NCBI GenBank assembly: GCA_026636295.1
Contig: CP089464.1
Location: 310,001-374,000 of the forward strand
Direction of reading: 5' to 3'
Length of the DNA stretch: 64,000 bases
From: Medakamo hakoo
Taxonomy: Eukaryota; Chlorophyta; Trebouxiophyceae; Coccomyxaceae
The notes beneath the pieces are model-generated. The model was not told the origin of the DNA. It ran no database searches and saw only the letters and a program-made list of their open reading frames with translations. Positions 50,661-59,880 of the stretch are shown here, in pieces. How positions within the stretch are numbered: the first letter of the stretch is position 1; each line of letters begins with the position of its first letter. A program made the translations under genes and the position numbers.

Positions 50661-51902
50661 ATGCACGCCACCCCCACCCACTCCACGCAGCTCCGCCAGT
50701 CGAGCGCGAGCATGGCTTCCTTGACCACTCGTGCGCGCCCGGCCCGTCGGCCATCTGTCTTGGCCGTCCGCGCCGGCACGGCGGTGCGTTTTGAGTCAGG
50801 CGCACAGGGCAGGTGTTGTCCCTGGGTGCGCCCCCGCGCGCCTGTGTGTGCGTGCTGCAGGCCTGATGTGTGTGGCAGGGGGGACGGTCCCCAGCCCCCC
50901 AACCTTCACTCCACGCACTCGTCCGAGTGTGTGCGGATGCCGAGCTCCAGGCTGACTGCATGCGACGGGCAATGAGCGACGTTTTGGGCCCTTTCCATGC
51001 CCCCTCCGACGCGAGGGGCATGCGCTCGCGCACACACACACCCTCGCTTCCCGCCCACCCCATCCCCCCACCCACCACCCCCTCCTCACTCCCAGTCTCC
51101 GGGCGACCTCGTCCTCGTCGCGGGCGCCACGGGCGGCGTGGGCCAGCTGGTCGTGGCCAAGCTGTTGGACCGGGGGTTCCGCGTGCGCGGGCTGACCCGG
51201 TCGGCCGAGCGGGCGCGGGCCGTGTTCCTGGGCGAGGCCGCGGCGCGTGCGGGGGCCCCCCTGCCGGCCGGCCTGGAACTGGTGGAGGGCGACACGCGGA
51301 CGCCGGCCTCGCTGCCTGGTGCGGTGCGCGGCGTCGCCGCGATTGCGTGCTGCACGGGGACGACCGCCTTCCCCTCCGCCCGGTGGAAGGGCGGGAACGG
51401 GCCGAGGGAGACGGACGAGGTCGGCGTCACGAACCTCGTGTCGGCCGCGCAGGCCGGCGCTCCGGCCCTGGCCCGGTTCGTCCTGACGTCGTCGGCGGGC
51501 GTGGACCGGGCCGACAAGCTGCCCTACTCCATCCTCAACCTGTTCGGCGTGCTGACCGCCAAGGCGGCGGGGGAGGGCGCGCTGCGGGCGAGCGGGCTGC
51601 CGTGCACGATCCTGCGGCCGGGCCGCCTGACGGACGGGCCGTACACGTCGTACGACCTGAACACGCTGTTCAAAGCGACCGCCGGCCCTGAGCGAGCGGG
51701 CGTGCGGGCGGCGGGCACCGACTGCCTGGACGGGCAGACGTCCCGGGTGGCGGTCGCAGAGGCGGTCGTCCAGTGCCTGATGTTGGCGTGCACGGAGGGC
51801 AAGGCGTTGAGCCTGGAGTCGTGCCCGCCGCCGGCTGAGGGCGGGCCGGGCGTGGACGGAGGGCGGTGGGAGGCGGTGTTGTGTGGGGGCGGCAAGCAGT
51901 AG
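50661..51902 (+). CDS. NAD(P)-binding Rossmann protein (atypical SDR/NmrA-like), plastid
   Basis: Exons 50661-50783 and 51096-51902 (309 aa), intron 312 bp (donor GTGCGT, acceptor ACTCCCAG). A second ATG at 50712 (MASLTTRARPARRPSVLAVRA) gives a typical plastid transit peptide and may be the true start. Nucleotide-binding motif DLVLVAGATGGVGQLVVAKLL, then VRGLTRSAERA, LVEGDTRTPASL, FVLTSSAGVD, and TILRPGRLTDGPYTSYDLNT. The strict SDR Tyr-x3-Lys is absent, as in atypical SDR groups such as TIC62, HCF244 and related stress or chlorophyll proteins. Substrate is not predictable. It is convergent with the PGP synthase gene, 118 bp between stops. Confidence 0.85.
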
Positions 51903-52020
51903 ACGTGCGCGTGTGTTGGGGTGGTGTCGTGCAGGTGTGGAGGTCTGCGCGCGCGCGAAAAAAAACAAACGACCATCGCTCCACCTCTCTCACTCTTTTT
52001 CATTGGGCGCCGCGCCCCGC

Positions 52021-52998
52021 TCACCCTTTCTCCCGCCCGCTCAGCCACGGCCACAGCGCTTGCACGTACTGCGCGAGGGAGACGAGGCCCAACCCAGCTG
52101 ACGCGAGCAGCAGGGGCGGCCCAACCGGCGCGGCCGCCTCCAGCGCGCCGCGCACCGCCGCAGGCCACCCGCCCCCACCGCCACCCCCACTCGTCGCGAG
52201 CAGCACCGCCACCGCCACCATTTGCGCCGCGGTCTTGGCTTTGCCCGCCCAGCTCACAGCCACGGCTGCCCGGGCTTTCCCTCCCAGGCTCGCCGCCCAC
52301 TCCCGCAGCGCGCTCATGGCGACTTCACGCCCGATGATGGCAGCCGCGGCCGCGGGCAGCATCCATGCGGCCGCCGGCCCCCACCAGGCCGGCGCGAGGC
52401 CCGGCCCGGAACGAGCCGCCAACAGCACGACCGCCGTGCACACCATCAACTTGTCCGCCACGGGGTCCAGGAACGCGCCAAACGGACTGCACGCGTCCCA
52501 GGCGCGGGCCAGAGCGCCGTCGAAGAAATCTGTGATGGCAGCGGCCGAAAACAACGCCGTCGCTAGGGCTGGCAGAGTTTCAGGTGGGGCGGCAAACCAG
52601 GCGGCGGCCAGGGCGGGGACGGCGGCGACGCGGGCCAGCGTGAGGGCGGTGGGGATGGACTTTTTCAGCGAGGCCTGTGTGCGTTGGCAGTGGGTGGGAG
52701 AGAGCCGCGGCCGATGGGGGTGAAAACAGACGCGCGCGTGGCAGCAGCCCTGGCCCCCTATCTTCCATAGCGCATTCGCCCACTAAGCCCTCACCTGGAT
52801 GCTGCCGGCATCGTCACTGGCGGCGGCGGCCGGCTTCAGCGTGCGGGCTGGGCACGGCGGCGCCGCAACGCAGGCCCGGCGCGGCAGCGGCGCGGCTGGC
52901 CTGGGTAGAGCTGACCTGCCGCGGCAGGGCGCGGGCGACGTGGGCAGGCGTCCAACTGTCCGCGCCTGCGGCCGCGCTGTGACGGGTAGGGAGCGCAT
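52021..52998 (-). CDS. PGP1: Phosphatidylglycerophosphate synthase (CDP-alcohol phosphatidyltransferase)
   Basis: Exons 52795-52998 and 52021-52674 (285 aa), intron 120 bp (donor GTGAGG, acceptor GCACACAG). It transfers phosphatidyl from CDP-diacylglycerol to glycerol-3-phosphate, the first committed step to phosphatidylglycerol. Exon 1 (MRSLPVTARPQARTVGRLPT onward) is an Arg/Pro/Ala-rich transit peptide. Exon 2 starts ASLKKSIPTALTLARVAAVP, the usual PgsA beginning, then the catalytic motif D-G-x2-A-R-x8-G-x3-D-x3-D in DFFDGALARAWDACSP..GAFLDPVADK, fully intact. REVAMSALREWAA and four to five hydrophobic helices follow. The predicted location is plastid, possibly dual with mitochondria. PGS versus phosphatidylinositol synthase: the REV..SALREWAA block favours PGS. 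Confidence 0.92.
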
Positions 52999-53854
52999 GC
53001 CCGCCACGCTGTGGTGCGTCCCCCGAATTGGGGGGACAAAACACGCGAGAGAGAGTGTGTGGAGACAGAGAGCAGGGGAGTAGGGGGGTGGGTTGTCTGC
53101 GGAAGAGAGCTCGCAGGCTCTGGGGGCCCAATGCGAGAGCCTGCAACACTCGCTTTCCCTCCACCCCTCTCCCTTTCATCACGGAACGGGGCCGAGAGCG
53201 GGGGGCCGTGCTCCCCTCTCCCATCCCCTTCCCCGCAAGTCCGGCGGACGCCGGCGCACACGCTCAAGCCTGCGCGCTTGCCGTCGTGCGCGTGCCCGCC
53301 TGCATTGCATCGGGGCGGACAAGAGCAAGGTGCGTCGCCGGCCACTCCCCCATCTACACCCGACACTCCGGCACCAGCGCCGGGGTGGGGTGAGCCCGGC
53401 TCACGCCAGCGCCCTCCGCGTCTGAGTCTGCGGTGCCGCACGTCCAGGTCTGGGCGGTGGGACATCCCAGAAACGCGTCCGCAGTGCAGCCGCGGGGGTG
53501 TGAACGCAAGGCCTGTCGTGCGTTGTGCGGCGGACGCGGGCCCCGGCCCGCGGCTTGTTCGCCCCCCGGCACACACGCACCGCCAGGGGGCTGGACGCAC
53601 CACCACGCCGCTGCCCGACAGTCGACGAAGGCCTGACGCCATCGTGGAACGCGACGGCATCCGTGCGACCGTCCCTCGCGTCGCCGCTCCCCCTCTCACC
53701 CAACCCAATCTCTCCCTTCTTCCGTTCGCACCTTAGACTTCGGCCACTCGCCGCTCGTGTGGGAGCGGGGACCTCGTTTCCGCGCGCCCCCCACGCCCAC
53801 ACACCGCCCACGGCGCCGCCACGCGACTCTCGCACACGGCGGTCGACGAGGGAC
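52999..53854. promoter_or_regulatory. Long divergent spacer (PGP synthase / triple-AP2 factor)
   Basis: 856 bp between outward starts, the longest divergent spacer in the window. An open frame runs in from 53525 in phase with the AP2 gene, but its sequence is low-complexity and unlike a protein start, so most of this is probably promoter plus 5' leader. No other gene is seen. Confidence 0.5.
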
Positions 53855-56650
53855 ATGCCTACCCGCCGGGAAGGCCGGGCGACTGCCGCGGCCGCGGCGG
53901 CGGCGGCAGCCACCGCGGCGGCCAAGGGCATGGAAGCTGGCGACGCGACGCCACCAGCCGCCGCGACCACCACTGCCGCCACTGCCGGCCTGGGCTCCGC
54001 GCCCGCCGTGCCGACGCCGCCGCCGGTGGAAGCGGTTGACGGCGCCACCGCCGTCCCGGGTCCGTCCTGGGACGTGACGGCGTCCGCCTCGCCCGCGGGC
54101 CCGTCGCCGACCGCCGCCCCCGCCGCCAACACCACGCCCGCCAGCCGTGGCCTGCGCGCGCGCGGCCCGGCCGCCGCCGCCAAATCCGCGTTCGACGCCG
54201 CCTTCTCGCCCGGCGGGTCCGGTGGAGGAGGGCCCTCCAGCACCATGCCGTCCTCCGGCTTCAAGTCCCGGTACCGGGGCGTGTCGTTCGACCGCAAGAA
54301 ACGCAAGTGGCGCGTGCAGATCAAGGTCGCCGCGCTCGGCAAGTCGGGCGTGTCGGTGGGGTACTACGACACGGAGGAGGCGGCCGCGCGCGCGTACGAC
54401 CGGGCGGCCATCGGCCTGCTCGGCCGGGGCGCCGCCCACTGCACGACCAACTTCCCCGCGGCCGAGTACGATGAGGCGACGGTGCCGGACCTGGTCGGCA
54501 AGTCGCGCGAGGAGGTCAAAGCCGCGCTGAAGACGGAGCGGTCCAAAGTCCCGCGCCGCCGCTTCTCCTCCCGCCAGCGCACGTCCCGCTACATGGGCGT
54601 CGGCTCCTCCAACCGGCGCAACCAGTGGCAGGCCCGCATCCTCGTCCACGGCAAGGTCACGCACCTGGGCTACTACGAGGTCGAGGAGGACGCGGCGCGC
54701 GTGTACGACCGCGTCGCGCTCTCCCTGCACGGCCCGGCCGCCCAGACCAACTTCCCGCCGGAGGTGTACGGGGCGGTGGCGGCCGCGGAGGGGTGTGACG
54801 CGGCGGCCGCGGCCGCCGCCGCCGCCGCCGCCGTCGTGGGCGACGCGGCCGCGCCGTTTGGGTCGCCGACGGGCGGCCTGTCGGGCGACGGCGGGTCGCC
54901 CGGCGGGTCGGGCAGCCCGCCCGGCCACGACGCGCCCCTGCCCACCGGTGAGTTTGCGGGCCTGGGCCGGGAAGCCCTGCAGCGCGCCCTGGGCGTCAAG
55001 CCCATGGACAAGTCGTCCCGCTACCGGGGCGTCTCCCGCAAAAAGGGGCGGTGGGAGGCCAAGGTCATGGTCAACCGGCGGTGGGCGTACCGCGAGCTGT
55101 TCGACTCGGAGGAGGCCGCCGCCCGCGCGTACGACGCGGCGGTGTGGCGGCTGAAGCCCAAGGAAGCCCGGTCGTACATCAACTTCAAGGGCGCGGCGGG
55201 GCCGCCGCCGCCGGAGGACGTGCCGGTCCCGCTGGGCGGCGGCGGCGGCGGCGGCGGCGGGTCGCCCGGCTCCGGGTCCCGCCCGGCCAAGCGCGCGGCG
55301 ACGGGCAAGGGCGCGTCCGCCGGCCGGGGCGGCCGCCCGGCCGACGGCCAGACGCCGTCGCCCATGGCGGCGCACCTGCTGCCGCTGCTGGCCCCCGGCG
55401 CCAGCGCGGGCGCGGCGGGCGTGCGCCGCGTGTCGGCCCGCCAGCCCGGCGGGGGTGGTGGGTCGCTGCCCCACCACCCGGCGCTCGCCACGGCCGCGCC
55501 GCCCGTCTCGTTCTACCACCCGCCCGCGGGCATGGTGGCGATGCCGCCCTCGCCTGCCGGCGGCCCCGGCGGCGGCCAGTCCGCGGCTGTGGCGCGCGCC
55601 ATCGCGCGGACGATGAGTGAGCCGGACGTGGGTGCGGCCGCCGCCGCGGCGGCCGCAGCGGCGGCCGCCCACCACGCCGCCGCCGCCGCCGCCGCCGCCG
55701 CCGCGGCGGGCGGGCCCCAGCTCGTGTACGCCTACCCGGCTGGGACAGCACCCCCACCACCCGGCCCCTTCCCGCAAGCCGCCTTTTTCGGCGCCGGCGC
55801 CGGCGCCGGCGGCGGGCCGCCCCCGCAACCCGCCGTCGGCCGGGGGTCGGCCCTCTCGGCCCTGGCGTACTTGGGCGGCGGCGGCCCGCCGGGCGGCGCG
55901 CCGCCGCTGACTGTGCGTGTCTCGTCCAACCCGGGCGGTGGCGGGGGCGGCATCACGCCCCGCGACGCGCGCGGCGGCGCCCACGCCCTCGCCCAACCCC
56001 CGTCGGCCGGCGCGCTGCTGTCCCCGCCGCCCGCCCTCGACGTCGCCGGCGCGGGCGGGTCCATCGTCCACCACCACCACCCGCTGGCTTCCCCACAGGG
56101 CGCGGGCGCCCTGGACGCCGCGCTCTCTGCCGCCATGGCAGGCGGCGAGTCGCCCGCCTTTGCGCTGCTGGCCGGGCGCGCCGTCGGCACGGCCCACCAC
56201 CACCACCACCGGCCTTCCGGCGCGGGCGGCCTGCCCTCCGTCGCGTCCGCGCCTGCCTTGCCCCGCGCCGCGTCCGCGGCCGAGCTGGGCAGCGCGGCCG
56301 GTGCTGGTGGCGGTGGTGGTGGGTCGACGCCGGGCGGCGCCTCGCCGACGGCGGCCCTGGCGGCCGCGGCCGCGGCGGCGGGCCTGGCCTTTGGCGGCGG
56401 CGGCGGCGGCGGCGGCGGCGCGCAGCCGCCCTCTGCCCGCCCGCCCAGCGCCACGGGCCGGGGCCCGCCCGGCCCGCCCCCGTTCCCGGACTCGCCCTTT
56501 AAAGCGTCTGTGCAAATCGGCGGTGAAGAGCTCGCCCTGTTTGGTGGAGCCGGCGCCGGCGCCGGCGGTGGGGCGGCCCACCACCACCACCCGCACCACG
56601 ACCCGCTCACGCCGCGCGGCCTGCTCCTCTCGACGCCGCGGGCGCCGTGA
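53855..56650 (+). CDS. Transcription factor with three AP2/ERF domains
   Basis: Intronless, 931 aa from the ATG at 53855 (MPTRREGRATAA). AP2 domains bind DNA through a three-stranded sheet. Domain 1 (~residues 138-205): SRYRGVSFDRKKRKWRVQIK, VGYYDTEEAAARAYDRAAI, TNFPAAEY. Domain 2 (~244-305): SRYMGVGSSNRRNQWQARI, LGYYEVEEDAARVYDRVALS, TNFPPEVY. Domain 3 (~388-450): SRYRGVSRKKGRWEAKVMV, ELFDSEEAAARAYDAAVWRL, INF. Domains 1 and 2 are ~38 residues apart; domain 3 comes ~80 residues later after a poly-Ala/Gly linker. The YRG and RAYD elements are intact in each. The remaining ~480 residues are Ala/Gly/Pro/His-rich and probably an activation or scaffold region. Multiple AP2 domains are typical of green-algal AP2 proteins; targets are unknown. 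Confidence 0.94.
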   Translation: MPTRREGRATAAAAAAAAATAAAKGMEAGDATPPAAATTTAATAGLGSAPAVPTPPPVEAVDGATAVPGPSWDVTASASPAGPSPTAAPAANTTPASRGLRARGPAAAAKSAFDAAFSPGGSGGGGPSSTMPSSGFKSRYRGVSFDRKKRKWRVQIKVAALGKSGVSVGYYDTEEAAARAYDRAAIGLLGRGAAHCTTNFPAAEYDEATVPDLVGKSREEVKAALKTERSKVPRRRFSSRQRTSRYMGVGSSNRRNQWQARILVHGKVTHLGYYEVEEDAARVYDRVALSLHGPAAQTNFPPEVYGAVAAAEGCDAAAAAAAAAAAVVGDAAAPFGSPTGGLSGDGGSPGGSGSPPGHDAPLPTGEFAGLGREALQRALGVKPMDKSSRYRGVSRKKGRWEAKVMVNRRWAYRELFDSEEAAARAYDAAVWRLKPKEARSYINFKGAAGPPPPEDVPVPLGGGGGGGGGSPGSGSRPAKRAATGKGASAGRGGRPADGQTPSPMAAHLLPLLAPGASAGAAGVRRVSARQPGGGGGSLPHHPALATAAPPVSFYHPPAGMVAMPPSPAGGPGGGQSAAVARAIARTMSEPDVGAAAAAAAAAAAAHHAAAAAAAAAAAGGPQLVYAYPAGTAPPPPGPFPQAAFFGAGAGAGGGPPPQPAVGRGSALSALAYLGGGGPPGGAPPLTVRVSSNPGGGGGGITPRDARGGAHALAQPPSAGALLSPPPALDVAGAGGSIVHHHHPLASPQGAGALDAALSAAMAGGESPAFALLAGRAVGTAHHHHHRPSGAGGLPSVASAPALPRAASAAELGSAAGAGGGGGGSTPGGASPTAALAAAAAAAGLAFGGGGGGGGGAQPPSARPPSATGRGPPGPPPFPDSPFKASVQIGGEELALFGGAGAGAGGGAAHHHHPHHDPLTPRGLLLSTPRAP

Positions 56651-57571
56651 GAGAGAGGCATCTTCCCGCTTCCTTTCCTTTCTGGCCCCCCACACGATTC
56701 TTACCTTTGCACGCGCAGCGGCGAAGAGCACGCGCGACTACCCCTCCCCTCTATCTTTTTTTACTTTTTCAACGGCAGCGGAAGTGTGTGTGTGTGTGCG
56801 CGCGATTTTTTCCCAACCCACTTCTTCCTCCCCCCCCCCCAACAACCCCTTCGTCTACCACCAATTTTGATGATATCCGAGCGTGAGAGCGCGAGAAAGC
56901 ATGAGAGAGCGTGTGCGTGTGTGCGAGATGAGAGTTTTTTATACGCAGGCGTCCCCCTTGACCGAAAGAAAATTGAAAACCAAACCCAAAAAAAAGTCCT
57001 TTTTCCGTTTTTTTAGAAGGAAACGAAACTGCGGCTGCCCGCGGCGCGCGTCCCACCAGTCCCGTCTGCGTGTGCATCTCTCTCAGTAGCTCACAGCACG
57101 CGCTCTCGTGTCTTTTTCTCTCTCCCCGCGGTTGTCGAAAAAATTGAGTGTGGATGGAAGAAGGTTGGACGGGATGGGATGGGATGGAGGGGGAAAAGCC
57201 CCGTGCGTCGGGGAGAGACCTAGCTCATTACTATTACAACCCCACCCCTCTTTTACGGTATTTATGTATTGTTATGTTAGAGCTGGAGTGTGTGTGTGTG
57301 CGTGTGCGTTGTGGCGGCGGTTGTGTCCGCGCGCTGTGGGCAGCCAACCACCCTGGAGACGGGAGGGAGGATTTTTTTTTTCACCGCTCCTCCCTCTGTC
57401 TCCTTTTTCCATCCGTCACCCCTCTGTCCGGCGCCGACTCGTTTAGGAACGGCCGGTGCGGGCGCGCAGGGACGGATGGGAAAGCTTGTGTAATACTTGT
57501 TTTTCCGCAGGATTGGCCGGAAAAGGTTTACAGTCTCGTCTCTCTCTCGAATCGCGCGCACCTGCACGCCT
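56651..57571. other. Intergenic, convergent 3' ends
   Basis: 921 bp between the AP2 and MCM10 stops, A/T-rich for this window. It contains a TG repeat near 56785-56799, a tandem GATGG repeat near 57168-57187, T runs, and on the minus strand a TGTAA (57538-57542). Open frames on either strand show no domain. No gene is seen. Confidence 0.6.
57538..57542 (-). terminator. Candidate polyadenylation signal TGTAA for MCM10
   Basis: TTACA on the plus strand, that is TGTAA on the minus strand, lies 30 bases beyond the MCM10 stop. Confidence 0.45.
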
Positions 57572-59676
57572 CTAATCCAGCGCGGAAAAGCCCCTCTCCT
57601 CACCCCGCGGCAAGAAATCCACGCGCTCCACGACCGCCGGCACCTCGCCTGGCGCTGTGCGCCGGCGTTTGTCGGCCGGAGCGGTGCCGGCGGCGGCAGC
57701 CACGAAGTCCGCGGCCCCGGGCCCGCACCGGTTGCACGAGGTCGGCGGGCGGCCGCCGAGCGAGGTGGCCCGCCACCCGCACCCCGCACAGGACCACCAC
57801 CGCTTGGTGGCCGTGCCCCAGCTCAGGTGGGGGGCGGCGTGGCCTGCCGCCGCACACGCCGGGCGCTGGCGTTCGGCGGTGTAAGAACACAGCGTGCACG
57901 TGAGGGCGCGGACGGTGGCGCGGGTGGTCGCCGCCGCTTTTTCGGCGATGGCTTCAGCCGCGGCCAGCCTGTCCATGGCCGGCAGCAGACGGGACTCATC
58001 AGCCGCGGCCGGGCCGTACAGGGAGCCGGCGGGTGCGGTGGCGTCTGCACCGGCCACGCCCGCGAACGCGGCGGCAAACGCGGACGCGGACGTGGACGGA
58101 CCAGCGCCAGCGCCAGCCGCAGCGGGCGCGCCACCGGCGGGTGGCTTCCGCCCGGCCGCCCGGGCCGCCGCCGACCGGGCCGCCGCCACCGTGCCCGCGT
58201 CCGCGCCGCGGGCGACCGCCCCCGCCGTCGCTGCTTGCGAAGCGCGTAAGCGAGCCGCCAAAGCCGCCCGGACGACGGCCGGGTCGGCCGCGGACGCGCC
58301 GTCGTCGGCAGACAGAGAGATGGTGGCCGCCTCCTCCGCCCGGGCCCGCTTCCGCTCCGCCGCTTCGGCTTCGGCCGCCGCCGTCGCGGTGACGTGCTGG
58401 GTGACGACTTTGACGCCGTAGCTGGGGCGGGACCGCCCGCTGTACGCGGCTTCAGCAGCGGCGACGGCTTCGCCGGGGGCGTGGTGGCGGGGGGCGGTGG
58501 TTGCGGCCGCCGCGGCGGCCGCGCTGCCGCCGCGCCCGCCGCCAGGCCGCCGCGCCGCCGCCGCGCGCACACCCCGGGCTAGATGCGCGGCCAGGGCCGA
58601 GTCGGCCAGGCAGCCCTGGCGGCCGCGCAGGCGGGCCAGCGCGGCCGGCGCGTGCAGGTCGCACACGGGGCACAGCGCCGCGTTGACGGCGCGCGTGCAC
58701 CGGTCGCCCGCCCGCGTGCGGGCGGCGCACCGGGCGTAGTCGGCCGCCGTGCCCAGTGGGATGATGCAGGGCGACGCGTCGGCGATGATGCGGGGCACCG
58801 GCGGGGAGGGGCGTTGTTGCCGCGCGTCGCCCGCGCCCGCGGGCCGGTGCCCGCGCCCGGGCCGGCACCCCACCAGCAACACCGCCGTGCCTTCGCTCAC
58901 GCTGTAGTGAGCGGCGTGGGCCGAGCCGTACAGGGCGGCCCGCAGGTCCGTGCCGGCCAGGTCGGACAGGGTCCAGGCCGTCCACGGCCGGGGGGGAGGA
59001 CCGGACGCGGAGGAGGTGCCGCCGCCGCCGCCGGGTGAGACGGCCTTGTGCGCGAGCACGGCCACCGTCGCCCACACGTCCCCACGCCGGCTGGACGCCA
59101 GGGACGGCCCGACCTGGCGCAACGTCATGAACCGGGCTTCCCAGGCTTCCAGGGTGTCGGAGACGGTGGTGGGCGGGAGCAGCGGGCGAGTGATCTGGGG
59201 GTGTGGACGGGCGTGGATGGCGGTGGTGGGGGGGAACGAGGGGTGAGAGGGACGGATGGGGAGGTGAAGGACGCGCGCATGGCTCTTCCATGGTTCCTCC
59301 ATGCCACACACACCTTGATCCCGGACAGGGGTTCGGTGTAGCCGGCCGGTGGTGGAGGGCGGGCGTGCGACGCCGCTTTCAAGGCGCCGAGTTCGCGGGC
59401 GGCTGTCGGCGCGGCCGGCTTTGAATGCGGGCGCGCGGTTGACGGGCCCGCCGCCGGTCCCTGCCCGCCGCCCCGCTCCGCCAGGACGGTGCGGGCTGCA
59501 GGCTTGCCCACGCGCGGCGGAGAGGGTCCGACCGCCTCCTCTTCATCATCAGAAGACGAGACTTCGGCCGCGAGCGCGCGCAGGAGTGAGTCGGAGTTTG
59601 TTGGCTGCGGCGGTGGCGGTGCTGCGGCCTCGGCGGCGGCGTCGACGCCGCGGGGTGAGGTCGATGTGCAGGCCAT
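57572..59676 (-). CDS. MCM10: Replication factor MCM10
   Basis: Exons 59314-59676 and 57572-59194 (661 aa), intron 119 bp (donor GTGTGT, acceptor CCCCCAG). MCM10 activates the CMG helicase and brings DNA polymerase alpha to origins. N-terminus acidic and Pro-rich (SSSDDEEEAVGPSPP). The conserved internal domain begins YTEPLSGIK, spliced to ITRPLL, followed by the OB-fold (FMTLRQVGPSL, WATVAVLAHKAV, WTLSDLAGTDLRAALYG, VSEGTAVLLV) and the MCM10 zinc finger C-x-RTRAGDRCTRAVNAALCPVCDLH (pattern C..C..C..H), then SYGVKVVTQH. C-terminal zinc region: CTLCSYTAERQRPAC, WWSCAGCGWRA, SCNRCG. All recognisable zinc ligands are present. Ala-rich linkers separate the domains. It is divergent from the choloylglycine-hydrolase-family gene. 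Confidence 0.92.
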
Positions 59677-59880
59677 TTGGGGAGCGCGGGACGGCGCGCG
59701 TGCGCAAAGGGCCTGTGGCGCACCGGCCGTTTTCCTGCACCGTTTGTCCATGTGCGTTCGGCCGCCGTGCGGACGCACCACCCTTCTCACTGCTTGTCTT
59801 CGATTTCCCGGAAATCAGCGGGCTTTCCTTCAGCGGGGCGGGCTTTCCTGCTCACAAAAACACTCTCTCTGTCCCACAAA
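59677..59880. promoter_or_regulatory. Divergent promoter (MCM10 / secreted Ntn-hydrolase)
   Basis: 204 bp between outward starts, containing CTCACAAAAACACTCTCTC just before the plus-strand ATG. No further element assigned. Confidence 0.4.

Noticed and set aside
52836-53708. Minus-strand frames between PGP synthase and the AP2 gene
   Set aside because: Low-complexity Arg/Pro/Gly sequence; PGP synthase exon 1 is already explained by the ATG at 52998 and a phase-matched splice.
53696-56731. A 1,011-codon open frame on the minus strand opposite the AP2 gene
   Set aside because: Arg/Gly-rich, no domain, and exactly antisense to three recognisable AP2 domains; a by-product of GC-rich codons.
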